A stretch of 64,000 nucleotides of DNA from Volvariella volvacea V23 (GCA_000349905.1 KB722740.1:1775309-1839308); one strand, 5' to 3'. Shown: positions 37,696 to 49,539, counted from the first letter of the stretch. Made by a program: numbers and translations. Notes: generated from the sequence alone by a model not told the origin.

Positions 37696-38849
37696 TTAGG
37701 CCTTTGAGTCATTTGAACCTTCCTTCGTTGGCTCAGGTTGAGCAACAACGGATTCTAGTTGGCCATCTGCTTTGACAGCACCTGTTTCCTGTGTTTCCGC
37801 CTTTGGTACGTCGGATACCTTTTCTGAAGTTCGGGCGCCTTTCCTTTGTTCATCTTCGTCGTTGACGGAGCTTGCGACGTCGTCATCGCCATCCGCTGCT
37901 GTGGCGCCCGGCTCAGTACCCTTCTGTTCTGTCGCAGGAGGAGAAACGATGTTCTCTTGCACCGGCTCTTGTAGCTCGGCCGCGTCGTCGTCCGCTGGTA
38001 ACGGCACGCTTTCAGGGGCTGGTTGTTCCTTGTCCTCCTTATCCGAGATGTCGACCTCCTTGACGCCTTGTGTCACCTCTTTGACACCTTCTGATTCCTG
38101 CTGCTGGGAAGCCGGAATGGGCGAAGAAGGCACAGGATCGAGGCCGGTATAGCGGCTTTCCCCTTCATCCAGTTGGGTGGCAACACTGTCCTCCCTGCGA
38201 ATCTTTTTTGCAATAGCCTCCCCATCTTCGCCTCGCTCGGCATGAGCACCAGAGAAAGATGACGTCGATATCCTGGGTGGGTTCATCTCTGCGTCGCTTA
38301 AGCGACGTTTTCGGCCCTTTTGTGGAGCGTTAGAGGTGGCTGGGTGGTGAAAAGGACGGGTGCATGTCGTGACGGTACAGGCGAAACGGATAAGCCAGAT
38401 GGGACAAGACCCATGAAGTGGCATCAAACATAAAAAAAGAGGGGAAAACGCGTTAGTTTTGCTGATTTTGCCATTGTTCGGAAGAACAGAGAGGCCCGAC
38501 AGAAGGTCGGAGAAGTCGAGAAGGTGTGTCGGAGAGCCCGGGAAGACCCCTCGGTTGCTTAGAGGTCCCCGGAAGACGACGGTTGACGTTGTCAATTGCC
38601 AGGTCAGAGACCACGGCGGAAGCAACCCAACATCGTGTGCACAGGTAATTCGTGCGGAACACGAGGCGGAGACCATCAAGGCATGCTGTCTTGACGTCAT
38701 GCAGATGATCACGACCTCATAATGAGCGACGAAAGGCAGAGAAACGCGACAAGTCACAAATTTAAGTGAGGTTTCTTACGGTCATCGGGCCATGGCCTAT
38801 CGGCTCGCGGGATGATACTATGGGAGAGTCTTCGTATGAGGTTGAACAT
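37696..38849 (-). CDS. Small acidic low-complexity protein with a basic nuclear-signal-like motif
   Basis: Two exons, complement(join(37696..38339,38780..38849)), 237 residues, joined by a 440-nt intron that is long for this genome. The short first exon encodes M-F-N-L-I-R-R-L-S-H. The second has K-G-R-K-R-R-L-S, a classic basic nuclear localisation pattern, then a long Glu/Asp/Ser/Pro-rich tail with V-K-E-V repeats. No domain is recognisable. The upstream part of the frame beyond 38339 is also open but reads as intron. A nuclear or chromatin role would be a guess from composition only. Confidence 0.6.
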
Positions 38850-39392
38850 TATGCAATAGAGAACAGATGAATGGGTATTATCAGTACAGATAAGCTGGTC
38901 TTGATGTGGTCGTCAACGATGGTGAGGAGGGAGAGGACTTTGGGGCAACGGAGACGCGAATCGCGTGGCACATTGCTTGTTTTTCTTTATTTGTACCTAA
39001 TTAGGACCCTGGCGATTGCGGGGAAAGCCGAGCTGGAGCTGCATTGTCCCAACACCCAATCATATTCATTGAAGCGCTCTAGGACTGATGGGTGGAAGAT
39101 TCAGAACCGCGATATGCGCTCGAGCAACGTCTCGGACATCGCAGAAATGCGGTACCAGTTTATGCTACAAGGAAGGTCTTTTGTCTCGAAGCAAGGAATA
39201 AATTGGGTGATTTGGCGCCAAGGCATTCTTTAACCCCGGGAAGTGTGGTGAGTATGGACAAGATGAGCAGCCGAAAACATAAGCATTTTCGATTTTATCA
39301 CCATAAAGCTACGAAACAGAGCAGCGCATAACAACATGGCGAATCCGAACGGGTCCTGATCAGTAAACAAAGTGGAATCTACCTCCAAAGCT
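38850..39392. other. Intergenic region
   Basis: 543 bases with no supported gene, holding the promoter of the acidic protein and the 3' end of the Crinkler-like gene. One + frame (38871-39233) is open without recognisable content. Confidence 0.35.
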
Positions 39393-41672
39393 TCATTTCA
39401 AAAAATCTCCAAAGAGTTTAGTTTTGATCTCCTCGTAGTCGATAAACGCTACATCCTGATATTCTTTAACCAATTCATGGTGGCGAGGCGCGCCAGGTTG
39501 ACCCCGGATATACACAATGCGGAAGTCTGGTACAGGTTGACCGTTCTGAGTAACAGTAAAGCGGCCTTGAGAAAATTCGGCTTTGTGTCCGGGGCCAAAC
39601 GTTGTGTCCAGGTAAATTTCTATTTGATTTCTTGGATCCTTTTTGTAGTAGGGTTTAAATGCCAAGTCAATCGTCGCTGAACCTGTGTTGTGCTTATCGA
39701 AGGGACTTGGAGACAACTGGATAAACATGTGTCCAAGCATGAAATCGAATCGTGGATAGCGCGCAAAGCCGCAGATCAAAGACTGGCCATGCTGTGGTTC
39801 AGGTGCGAGTTCGTCTTTCTCGAGAAAATAGAAGTGCTTGAATCGGATGAATACCTTTCGCCCATTCAGATCCGTCGCCTTGAGTGCTATGCCATGAGCA
39901 CTACATATCAACAGCTGTCGGAATAGTACTTCCTCGAACTCGTCGCGCCTAAGTTGGCCGTCTTGAATGGAGGCTACGCTAATGTCACTGGGCAACGGGA
40001 GTGTCTTGTACACTTCCAGGAGAGCGTCCAATGCAGCTGGGCATAGAGGCTTGAACATCACATAATTGCGCTCGTTTTTGAACCGGTATACCAGCCCAGT
40101 GTCCAGGAACTTCCAGTCAAAATCTACAATATTTTCAACGTCTGACCGTCTTAGGAACATGTTCGAAAGGGCTTTGTGGTAATCTATATAGGAGCCGTAG
40201 CTGAGTGCCTCAGCATAGTTCCTTGCCGCCTTCAGAAATTCATTTCGTCGGCTTTCGCGGAAGTGCCTAAGCTCGTCATCGATCTCGGTTTCAGAAATAT
40301 AGATGCCGCCCGATTCCGTTATGTGTTCATGGAGATACATGAGCTCGCGCGGGACGCAGTTGATGGTCTTCTTCACCTTCGGTGCAATATCTGGCTTCCC
40401 CAGGAAGCGATGAAGTCCCAGCAGCTTGTCGAAGACATCTTCTGGTAGCGGACCAACAAATTCGATCCATCCTTGCATGCCATTTTTCAAGTACTTCCTC
40501 TCAAACCTTGCATGTGCCGTACCAGTCAAGACTACACGTACTCCTTTCGCTCTCTCTCCCCAAAAAGTAAGAGTCATCAGGGGGTTCAAGACGGGAAACC
40601 GAACAGGCGCAGGGGGATCATGGTCAAACAGTACACCATGGTCGTCGATGACTAGAAGGGTTTTGCGGGTTGTACACTTGAGCAGATTACCAAAGATGGA
40701 TGAGGCGCAGGACACCACAAAAGGCTTTGATCTGTCTTCATGATTCACCAGCTTCCTGAGCTCGGCAGCAGTTAGAATGTCTTTGTTGATCGACAAAAAG
40801 TGATGGCAAATCTCTGTTGACGACTCTTCCTCTGTCGATGTGTTAAGTACAGAGGAATCGGCGATATAGAGCATGGGCCAATTTTCAGAATATGCCTTGG
40901 CAGCGAGAAACAGTGTGAGGTACGATTTGCCCACGCCCACCGGACCCGAAAGAACGCGCTTGACGGAACGTGGCTTATCTGCTGAAAGCATCTGCTACAT
41001 GTCGATCATCTGCTGGGTAACAAAGAAGGCCATTTGTTGGTAGCCCTCTCCAAAGTGTTTAGGACAGTCACCGAGATCTGGCATTGTAATGGATTGACCG
41101 GGTTGAATGTTTTGCAAGACGTTTAAGAAATTGATGCGTGGTTTGGGTACGAACTTGTTGTCATTGAGCATGTTAATTAACAAAGGCGGCAGATCCACAG
41201 ATTGGCCATCAGTAGCTGTATATGATTGCCAGCCCTCTTCCAAACGACGTCTTTTGGTCGGAAGTTCCTGCTCTGCAAACGTCGAGGAAGAAGTTGTGGG
41301 CACAGATGATGATGCGGGTAGAATCGCAGCAATTGCGGATGGATGGCATGAATACGTTAGCTAGAAAACGAGATTTTAATCTCATTTACCAGGCTCAATA
41401 AGCCCTCTATGCTTCTTGAGCTCCTCAATGAGCTTCACAATTCGCTTCGCAGGCCCCAGTCCTAATTTGGCACCTTGGAGTTCACAAATACTCAGAGTAA
41501 GGAGCTCCCTGCCCCTCAATCTCTGTTTTTCGATGATTGCCATTTCATCACCGCTGAGACAGCTACTCTCTTGGTGTGCTTTAAAGAACATTGTGACGTG
41601 GTCAAGGTTCCATGCTTGGACGATCTCTGGGAGACTACGAAGAATGCTTTCATTAAGGTAAACTGTTGCCAT
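39393..41672 (-). pseudogene. Crinkler (CRN)-like gene: SAM domain, P-loop NTPase, PD-(D/E)XK-type nuclease; broken by an in-frame TAG
   Basis: Model complement(join(39393..41272,41390..41672)), 721 codons. Exon 1 encodes a SAM-like helical domain (G-R-E-L-L-T-L-S-I-C-E-L, then K-R-I-V-K-L-I-E-E-L-K-K). After a basic K-R-R-R-L motif comes the NTPase: P-loop G-P-V-G-V-G-K-S (about codons 204-211), Walker B-like T-L-L-V-I-D-D-H and V-V-L-T-G-T-A-H. The C-terminal part, with P-R-F-D-F-M-L-G and F-R-I-V-Y-I-R-G, resembles the nuclease-like module of fungal CRN proteins. A TAG at 40995-40997 (codon 187) interrupts an otherwise open frame just before the P-loop. An ATG two codons later could start a shorter protein of 532 residues without the SAM part. 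CRN proteins are linked to nuclear targeting and to conflict or symbiosis; the role in basidiomycetes is unknown. Confidence 0.75.
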
Positions 41673-42558
41673 TATGCGAGGAGGGTGTTTGCAGGGGGTG
41701 AGGCTTAGCAACTGGATGGACAGCAAGAGTAGTGGCGACAGAGACGCTGAAGAGAAGGAGGAATGTTTCGCTCAATGGTGAAGGCACGGCTTATAAAGCG
41801 ATGAGTCATCGACTTCCGCCACTATGACCTAGTTACATTCATGAGCTGTGCATGCCACTAATCTTGAAGTCCCTCGCTAAAATCACTTGTTGCAATATCC
41901 TCAACCACCCCTAATTCAAGGCCCGGATAGTGGTTCCTTAAACTCTCGCGAAGCGAGCAACTTTAGCCGGGTGAACAGTCCTGGCTATTGGATTATTTAT
42001 TTGGGATTAAATGGAAGAGCAATTGATTGACCTATATTCGAATATCAGATAGCAAGTACTTCACAAGATTGACGTCCGTCTATTTTCGAAGTTTGCGGAT
42101 CAGTTCCCGAAGTGACGTTCCCCGCTCGGCATTATACATGTCCGTCATCTTTGCATGGCTGATAATTCGGCGCATAACAAAATCAAATGTGTTGGCGCGA
42201 CGGATGTTTGCTAAATCTGATCGTTCTTTCCCTTTATCATCAAAAAAGTGGACTAGTGCGCACAAAGACGACAGGTGGAACTATATCATCAGTGAGTCCA
42301 ATGTGGGTGTATGAATGGGTATATATGTATTGGTGGTTATTGCTACCATAATAGATGGAGCCTCTCGAGATGTCACCTTGAAGAACAGTCTACGACCTTT
42401 TGAAAATTGTGGTCGGGATCAGATAAGTGACAATTCCTGTAACATAGAATTCCTATCATACTAAACGCATAAAGAACCAAAACCATATAATGCCCCTGTA
42501 AAATGTTGTGCTAAACTTGAAGCTTGAAGCTCTGCAACAAATGTATTAAGGAGTCACT
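41673..42558. other. Intergenic region
   Basis: 886 bases between the Crinkler-like gene and the first SDR gene. A short minus-strand frame at 42080-42265 is basic (R-E-L-I-R-K-L-R-K at its end) but unassigned. No RNA gene seen. Confidence 0.35.
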
Positions 42559-44078
42559 TCACAATCGTGCCCTTATCTCTTCTTTGGATGTACTATCTTC
42601 CCTCCACTTTCGTTCAGCCTCCAACAAAGAATCAATGGTATCCCTCAGGCACTTTCTCCAGCCGATCAGACTACCGTCCTCATCTTCCAGTCCTAGGACT
42701 CGATTTGCATTTCCACTGTCCACTATCATTCCTTCACGGTCCAGCATTTGTATGTTTTCTCCGGTCAGACCACCCCTACTAATTCTTATTCCCAGCTCAG
42801 GTCGATAAGTCTTAATATGCTCCAGCGCATCCCTCCACGTAAAAATGCCTGTGGTAAGCAAAAACCGTTTCGTCTGTGGATCTTCGGTAGGACGGACCGG
42901 CGGCAACGTTAAAGCCGTGACGTGAGCACGCGCGATATCCCGCACATCAGAGAAGAATGGAAATAACAAAGATGGTTGCTTTCCGTTTAAAATTGCGTAG
43001 ATGGGGTAGTTTGAGGCCAAGTTGTTCTTGGATACAGGGAAGTGAGGGGCAAAAGGGCCATACACGAATGGCGGTAGTACTGACACGCATTGATTAACAT
43101 ATAAACTAGGAGAGAGTAAGAGGGATCAGTACTTACTGACTGCTAGATCTAGCTGAGGGTGAGCAGCAGCAAAATCCCAAGCCGCTTGCTCTCCTAAGAT
43201 TTTAGAAGAAGCATATACCCACGTCGGATGGAAGCTGCCTTGAATAATTTCTTCGGTTGTGTAACCAACTGTTCCCCAATCTGAATAAAGTCAGCTCGAG
43301 GTAAGCCGTAAGCAAGCATCCTAATTGGGACTGTACCTTTTCTAGTGAATGACCTATTGCGGTATGGTTTAGTTTTCCTATAAGCAGCTGTATAGTGCGT
43401 CATGAATATAGCTGTAATAGTGCGGTTACATCGTTGGGAAACGTACGGTCAAGTATTGAGTACGCTGTCCCGGTGAGAACGAATTTGTTGATCCCCGCAG
43501 CCACTGATTGACGGAGTACGTTTAGTGTACCACTAATTGCAGACTACCAAGTTCGCGTAAAATGAGCTTCAATCAAGCACACGCTGCCGACGGCGACTCA
43601 CATTAAGGACGTCGACAGCAGGTAGCCTGCCAACAACATGGGACGCAACGTGTATCACGGCATCAACACCTTCAACAGCATTAAAGCATCGAATTCTAGA
43701 ACTGCAATAGCACCAACCTTTCAACGCGTTTGTCATATCGCTCGTGGCGATATCATCGACACGGACGATTTCGAGGTTAGGGTAGAGATTTCCAAGGCTG
43801 GATTTTATTGCATGTAGTTTGGAACTACGAACAGTCCTGTAGTTATTATTTATGCATCTGTTGAAGCGGATTTCAGTGGAAAATAAGCTGTAGATACCCA
43901 CCCCCGCACGATATACCCTGCTTCTAGCAATTGAACAGCAGTATGAGAGCCTATGAACCCATTCACCCCAGTTACCTAGGGGTAAAATCGGCGTCAATGA
44001 TAAGGGTAATGCTAAAGTGAGAGGAAGTATACGTGCCAAAATTCTTTGGAGCGTTGGTATAGTCGTTTGGGAAGGCAT
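42559..44078 (-). CDS. Extended SDR / dihydroflavonol-reductase-like NAD(P)-dependent reductase (tandem copy A)
   Basis: Eight exons: complement(join(42559..43079,43137..43280,43337..43387,43447..43543,43602..43669,43718..43836,43902..43975,44037..44078)), 371 residues. The Rossmann motif is V-T-G-V-N-G-F-I-G-S-H (TGxxGxxG) right after the first junction; the catalytic Y-x-x-x-K is Y-A-S-S-K in T-W-V-Y-A-S-S-K; downstream come V-Y-G-P and F-F-S-D-V-R-D-I-A-R-A-H. These are hallmarks of GRE2/DFR-like aldehyde or ketone reductases in the cytosol. The first intron (43976-44036) only closes with a GC donor. It lies 756 bases downstream of its paralogue, in the same direction, and is about as long. 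Confidence 0.88.
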
Positions 44079-44834
44079 GAGCAACTAATGTCGATAAGAC
44101 AGGAACCTCACTGCTATATACACGCCCTGAAAGTTATCTATGAACAGCTCATCTACTCTTTGGTATTCAGGGAAGGGGCTACTCAGTGAATCATGACAGC
44201 AAGTGCTAAAGGGACCGATAAAGCTGTTCAAGTTCACATCCGTAAGAATACTCGCACATGATCTTCCCTATACCCAACGCTCCACTTATTGTTGCCGTAA
44301 TGATCATAGCACCAATTTAATGGACAGATATGCAGCCCTTCCATATCTCCAAGAGCCCGTTATCAATATTAAAGGGTGTCCTAGCGTGGCGATAGCACGT
44401 ATCTAGTCTGATTGGAGTTGATATTCGGAATTACTAATTTCCCTGGTTAAGAACTATGAAAAACAGGGATAATTGTGTGGTGCCGTACTTGGACACCTCA
44501 GATTTGCTGAATTAAGGACCATGTATTGTTATCAGTAATTCGACCTGAGAGTTCTGTCGGAGTAAATCCGGAGGAGCGACTTCGAAGACTCTGATGGATT
44601 TTCGATTTTCAGGCAACTTTACTCAATTATTAAGTGTCTCCTCGGCACTAAATATAGGTCCGTCCCTATAATTCTATTGTGTCTAATGCCCTAACCTAAG
44701 AATTTACCACACATACTGAACTCGGCATCTCATTGTCCATAGCTACATGGCTGCATAGGAATAAATAATACTAAGAAATTGTTAGCTCAGATTCATACAA
44801 TAATGGAATGAACGTACCAACTCTTGTTACCATT
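44079..44834. other. Spacer between the two SDR copies
   Basis: 756 bases, A/T-rich, with no supported coding frame. It contains the 3' UTR of copy B and the promoter of copy A. Confidence 0.4.
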
Positions 44835-46339
44835 TCACAGTCGAGCTCTCACTTCCCCTTGAAGTGATTTTTCTTCAGTCCACCGTCGTTCAGCTTCCAG
44901 TAGTGACTCCACCGTATCCCGCATGCACTTCTTCCAACCAATCAAGCCACCATCCTCGTCCTCGAGCCCAAGGAGCTCATTCGTCCTGCCGGAATCAAGC
45001 ACCATCCCTTCGCGATCCAACACTTCCACGTTCTCTTCCGTCAAGCCAGTCGCGCTCATTCTGCTCCTTAGCTCTGGCCGATGCGCTTTAATATAGCGCA
45101 TGGCGTCCTTCCACGTGAACATGCCAGTATTCAGCAGGAATCGTTTTGTTTGCAGTCTCTCGCGGGAGGAGGTAGGCGGAAGCAGTAGGGCGGCGACATG
45201 GGCACGAGCGACATCCCGGATGTCAGAGAAGAAGGGTAACAGTTTGGGTGGCTGTCGGCCATTTAGAAGGGCGTAAATGGGGAAGTTGGATGCCAGTGTT
45301 TTCTCATTGACAGGGAAATGGCGTGCATAGGGGCCGTATACGTAAGGTGGAAGTACTGATCCCAATGCGAGCGTTGATTAATAGGTCTCAAGTTTGAAGG
45401 AGAAGGTACCCACTAACTGCAAGGTCTAACTGCGGATGGGTGGCAGCAAACTCCCAAGCTGCTTGTTCTGCCAGAATTTTCGAAGAGGCGTATACCCAGG
45501 TTGGGTGGAAATCGCCTCGGATGATTTCTTGCGAAGTATAACCAATCCTTCCCCAGTCTAGAAGGCGTTGATATGAGTCCCACACCAATTTGGGTATAGC
45601 GTAAATTCTTACTTTTGCTAGTGAAGGTCCTATCGCGATGCGTCTTTGTTCGTTTGTAGTCAGCTGCATTATGGAACGCCGTGATTAGATGAGTGTAAGT
45701 GCGAGAGAAATTTACGCACGATCAAATGTGGCATAGGCAGTTCCTGTAACAACAACATTGTTGATTCCAGCGTCCACAGACTGGCGAAGCACGTTCAGGG
45801 TCCCATCGATGGCAGACTATTTTGGTGCATCGTTAGCAGCCCAATCCCACAGTGGAACCAGTGGTAGAATACTCACGCTCAGGATATCAGCGGCCGGCAG
45901 CCTGCCAAAAACATGTGAGGCAACGTGTACGACGGCATCAACACCTGTAGTTGAGCCGTTAGTGTCCTTCCATATGGCGGAAGGCGGATGAAAACAGACC
46001 TTCTAAAGCAGCTGTCAAATCGCTAGTACCAATATCGTCGACGATCGTAAGTTCAAGATTGGGGTAATAATTTCTGAGGCTGGATTTCAAGGCCTTGTAC
46101 TTGCCACTGCGGACGGTTCTGATTTCATAAAAAGTATTGATAGGGGTTTGTTGCGTGGAGGTAGGAAAAACTGCACTGACCCGCGTACGATGTAGCCAGC
46201 CTCGAGTAGCTGAACGGCAACGTGAGAACCCAGAAACCCGTTTACACCAGTAACCTATATCTAGGCAGTAAGAGGGTATTCTATGTGTGTCAGAGATAAA
46301 ATCACGAACCAAAACTCTTTGAGGTGATGTTGTTGCCAT
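44835..46339 (-). CDS. Extended SDR / dihydroflavonol-reductase-like NAD(P)-dependent reductase (tandem copy B)
   Basis: Eight exons: complement(join(44835..45355,45414..45557,45613..45663,45720..45816,45877..45944,46000..46118,46181..46254,46310..46339)), 367 residues. It has the same motifs as copy A: V-T-G-V-N-G-F-L-G-S-H, T-W-V-Y-A-S-S-K, V-Y-G-P-Y and F-F-S-D-I-R-D-V-A-R-A-H. Exons 2-8 have exactly the same lengths as in copy A (74, 119, 68, 97, 51, 144, 521 nt); only the first exon differs (30 against 42 nt). Its first intron has a GT donor (GTTCGT) where copy A has GC. The substrate is unknown; the pair may have split substrate range or timing. Confidence 0.88.
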
Positions 46340-46948
46340 TGTATAGAAGCACGTATAAAAGTCTAGGATTGGGGAGAGGATGAGGGCACGAGAGGCACTC
46401 TATCCACACATCCTTTATATTCCTGGCTGGCAATCGAGCAAAAGACTGCTGTGCTACATGCGCTCTGAACAATCAAAGGAAAAGGTCGCCGCTATAATAG
46501 TGAAGCCCTGGCTGTTAATCTGATGCTCCACCAGGCTGAGTCAACTACCGCCATGCATAGCGCCCTGTTCCAATATGTGTTGTATCGCAATGACGAAAGA
46601 TTAGAGGCCGGCTACAGTAAGGCACAGGGGAAACAACATACTGTTATCCCAAAGTCGCAATCGGCGATATAAAGTTTGCGGTTGGCGGTGTAATAGAATG
46701 GCCAATCAAGAACGTGTGCACCCTCACTTTCTTGGATCCTCAGGGCGTCCGATCAGATTTTCACATATAGCATAAACGGGCTGTTGCATAGCTTCTAACG
46801 CTGTTGAATACTCGGTGCAAGATTGCAAGTCCAAGTCATGCACAGTACAGGAGAGTACAGCGTGTGCAGAACCTCACCTTACCGGGCCTCCTCGAGCCTG
46901 GTTGAGGCTTGGAATTAGCTGAGTGCTGCCGGCCCGGCTGTTTGCGCA
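46340..46948. other. Intergenic region upstream of SDR copy B
   Basis: About 600 bases with the SDR promoter on the left. No supported gene. Confidence 0.35.
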
Positions 46949-47197
46949 TCACGTGACGGCGAAATTGTCAGCGAAGTCATCGTTCCGTTCCTCAGCGCAA
47001 ACTCCTACTAGCGCACCACTCAGGTTTACGAAACGATGACCATGTCCGCAGCTGCACCAAGTCGCCAATCGATTCTGCACTTGTATGCAGCCATGCTCCG
47101 CACATCGCGGACATTTAGTTCCTACAACTTTAGGAACTATTTCATCAGGCGCACGAAAGATACATTCCGGTCGATACAGGTCCGCCCGGTTCTTCAT
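46949..47197 (-). pseudogene. Zinc-ribbon-like open frame, possible remnant of a larger (mobile-element-type) gene
   Basis: An 82-codon frame contains P-D-E-I-V-P-K-V-V-G, then C-P-R-C-A-E-H-G-C and W-C-S-C-G-H-G-H, so five Cys and several His are spaced like a zinc ribbon. The pattern 'acidic lead, then G-x-x-C-P-R-C' recalls zinc-binding domains of transposon-linked fungal proteins, but I cannot assign a family. No start context, neighbour exon or downstream domain was found, so it is most likely a fragment. It could also be chance. Confidence 0.3.
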
Positions 47198-47826
47198 TAC
47201 CTTATCTGAGCATCACGATGGACTGACATATTCTTGGCGACGACTTTGCTTTTATTATGAATTCGGGTGGATGCGTTGTGCCGACCTGCTCCGATTCTAT
47301 AGGCCGAATCAGATCCTTCAAAGGTTCGAAGCATGTATACAGATGCAGTCAAAGACCTAGCAGTGTTACGGCGGAGCGCGATCGTCAACCAACTATATGG
47401 TGGTTGGAAGCTCGCGGTGGAGGTTCCTCCCAAGGAGCCTGGAGTCATCTCGGAGCGCAGCGACTCTTAAATCGAGCCGAGGACCAAACGCCACACTATA
47501 TTTCATATTTGCGCAGCTGCGCTATAAGTCACTTTAGTGAAGGTTCAGGAGATGTGTATGAGGGTGGATGTGCGGTTGGTTGGAAAGCAGGATCTCATCC
47601 TACTTGTCAAGGTTAGATGCTAATTGGATATCCTTATATATGATGCGGAAGATTGAATATAAGAAGTACCATGAATTTGTTGCACCCTGGTCTGGCATCA
47701 CATCTAATTTTGACGCTACCTTCACTTTTCTATTGCGATGAGGGGGGAAAGGTATTATAGCTTTACATAGGATACCTGAGTCTGTAGCAGCACATTTGGG
47801 TGTGAAAATATAGGTGCATTCAAAGC
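47198..47826. other. Intergenic region
   Basis: About 630 bases next to the RCF1 stop codon. It has short overlapping frames on both strands without recognisable motifs. Confidence 0.35.
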
Positions 47827-48459
47827 CTACTTCCACCGGCTGAACCACCCACCCTTGCTCTCACTTCCACCCGATGATGCAGTAGGCTCAGCCGTCGGCG
47901 GTGGTGACGAGCTACTCTGAGACTCCGAGAAACCACCAGCACTAGACACCGAATTCGACGGGGGTTGAAGCCTTCCATTCTTCAGAGCAGTCTCCAACTC
48001 GTGTGTTATTTCAGCCTCCTTCAGTCTGTCTTCGAAAGCCAACCTCTCCCGCTCCGCCTTCTCCTGTGCTGCCCTCTCTGTATCAGCTTCGCTCATAGTC
48101 TTCAAGCTACCTTCCTCCCGTCTGGCTCCCAAGTTGTATGTACCAGCAACGATAGCGACGACTGTGAGACCTTGTGCCGCGACACGAACGCGTAGCCAGT
48201 TGTTGAATGATTTGGATTGTCCCCGTCGCATTTTGACCATGGCTGTCACAAGAGCTCCAACCGTTGCCAATGAACCTAAAAAGAGGCGAAACGGAGCGAG
48301 TAGATCAGGTGGTTATCAGAACGTCAATTGGATGAGACTTGAAGACATTGCCGTACCCAGTGGAACCCAAGGGTTCTCTTTGAACTTTCTTGTCGCCTTT
48401 TCACGGTACGTCTCCATTGTGACGGGAGCATGGTTTGCGGGTAGTACAGGTGAAGCCAT
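47827..48459 (-). CDS. rcf1: RCF1-like respiratory supercomplex factor (HIG1 domain)
   Basis: Two exons, complement(join(47827..48275,48357..48459)), 183 residues. The N-terminal part reads R-K-F-K-E-N-P-W-V-P-L-G-S, then the first helix A-T-V-G-A-L-V-T-A-M, the positively charged M-R-R-G-Q-S-K loop with N-N-W-L-R-V-R-V, and a second helix T-V-V-A-I-V-A-G. That is the hypoxia-induced-gene-1 domain with its (Q/I)x3(R/H)xRx3Q-type loop (R-V-R-V-A-A-Q). A charged coiled-coil stretch and a Ser/Pro-rich tail follow. Rcf1 sits in the mitochondrial inner membrane and helps assemble complex III-IV supercomplexes. The length fits the fungal family. Confidence 0.9.
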
Positions 48460-49094
48460 CTCGGGAGTGGTAGGTGAGCAAGGGTGGAGTGCGGCACTCG
48501 CGGTCGGAAGCTGACGGTCACCCTGTGGTGCTTTGTTGACAATTGGACACTATACATAGGGGGCTAACTAAAGTCTAGAATTGCACATGGAATCCGCTCA
48601 CAATTCTTACAAAGAGCTCATTTACTCTTCGGAAAGGAGTGACGTTAAGTAGTTTGGGAGTACAAAGTTCGAGTAATTGTGAACCAGCTGTAAAATTTAG
48701 TCTCAACTCCTAAATTATCACGACAGGAAAATCTGGAATACTACTGATGGTCGTTGTTCTCGTCCAGAAAGCATACCACTGAAAGTCCATGACCTGTGCA
48801 AGCTTAAACGTGAGCATGGAAGCATAGATCACAAGCTATCGACACTGTTATGATGCAACAATGTGCTTTAGAGAGTACGATGCCTTCTTGGACGGTTCGA
48901 GAGTCGCAGAATGGCATGCACTTCAGAAGGAAGGGCAAGCACTTTGCATCCCCAATTGATCATTTTAAGCCCCCGTGAACCCATTGCATCATTTAAATCG
49001 TCACAGAACATAGCAAGTTGAGCACTATATGTTGTCGCAAGATATCAGGATAACCGATTAGGCTTCATTCCTCCAACTAAGCCCCAGACCGATC
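48460..49094. other. Intergenic region between RCF1 promoter and URM1 3' end
   Basis: 635 bases with no supported gene or RNA. Confidence 0.4.
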
Positions 49095-49539
49095 TCAACC
49101 CCCATGAAGAGTGGAGATGAATACAATTTCATCGCCATTCTTTAATGCGTAGTCGCCTTCACCCTCGAGCTCCCAATCCGTGTCGTTGATGAGTACCAGA
49201 ATACCTGGTCGCCTATAACAAAGAAATTCGTCTGAATGAGCGAATCCTGCTCGCATATATCAAGTGCGACGCGACTTACACAGTGCCCTCTTCCATAAAG
49301 AGCTCAGGTCGTTCTTTGAGCTCACGATCCTTCAGGTAGTACATTAGGTACGTCAAATCGACAGGTTTTGTCGTAGGATTCGCTGCAGAAGCAGCTGGTG
49401 CGGCAACAGAGGCCGAGTTATTATCGACAGGAACTTGGGAGGGAATTGTCAAACTAAGTGACTTTCGATTGGCGAATAGCAACTCGAGTCCACCCCCAAA
49501 CTCGACTCTGATCTTGATATTGTCGGTATCCATTGACAT
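49095..49539 (-). CDS. urm1: URM1 ubiquitin-related modifier
   Basis: Two exons, complement(join(49095..49212,49280..49539)), 125 residues. The beta-grasp start [15 protein letters not shown], the segment [15 protein letters not shown], and the end I-S-T-L-H-G-G with a terminal Gly-Gly are the URM1 signature. The C-terminal Gly is thiocarboxylated and passes sulfur to U34 of some tRNAs; it can also be conjugated to proteins under oxidative stress. Between the first strands and L-T-Y-L there is an extra Ala/Ser-rich loop of about 25 residues compared with the compact form of the family. The first of two close ATGs was chosen as start. Confidence 0.93.

Noticed and set aside
38340..38757. Minus-strand open extension upstream of the acidic protein's second exon
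   Set aside because: The reading is low in sense (random-looking, Cys-rich), whereas splicing 38339 to 38780 gives a short exon with a good start and correct phase.
41361..41389. A 29-nt intron at the end of the SAM exon of the Crinkler-like gene
   Set aside because: Too short and out of phase; the 117-nt intron 41273-41389 closes the frame.
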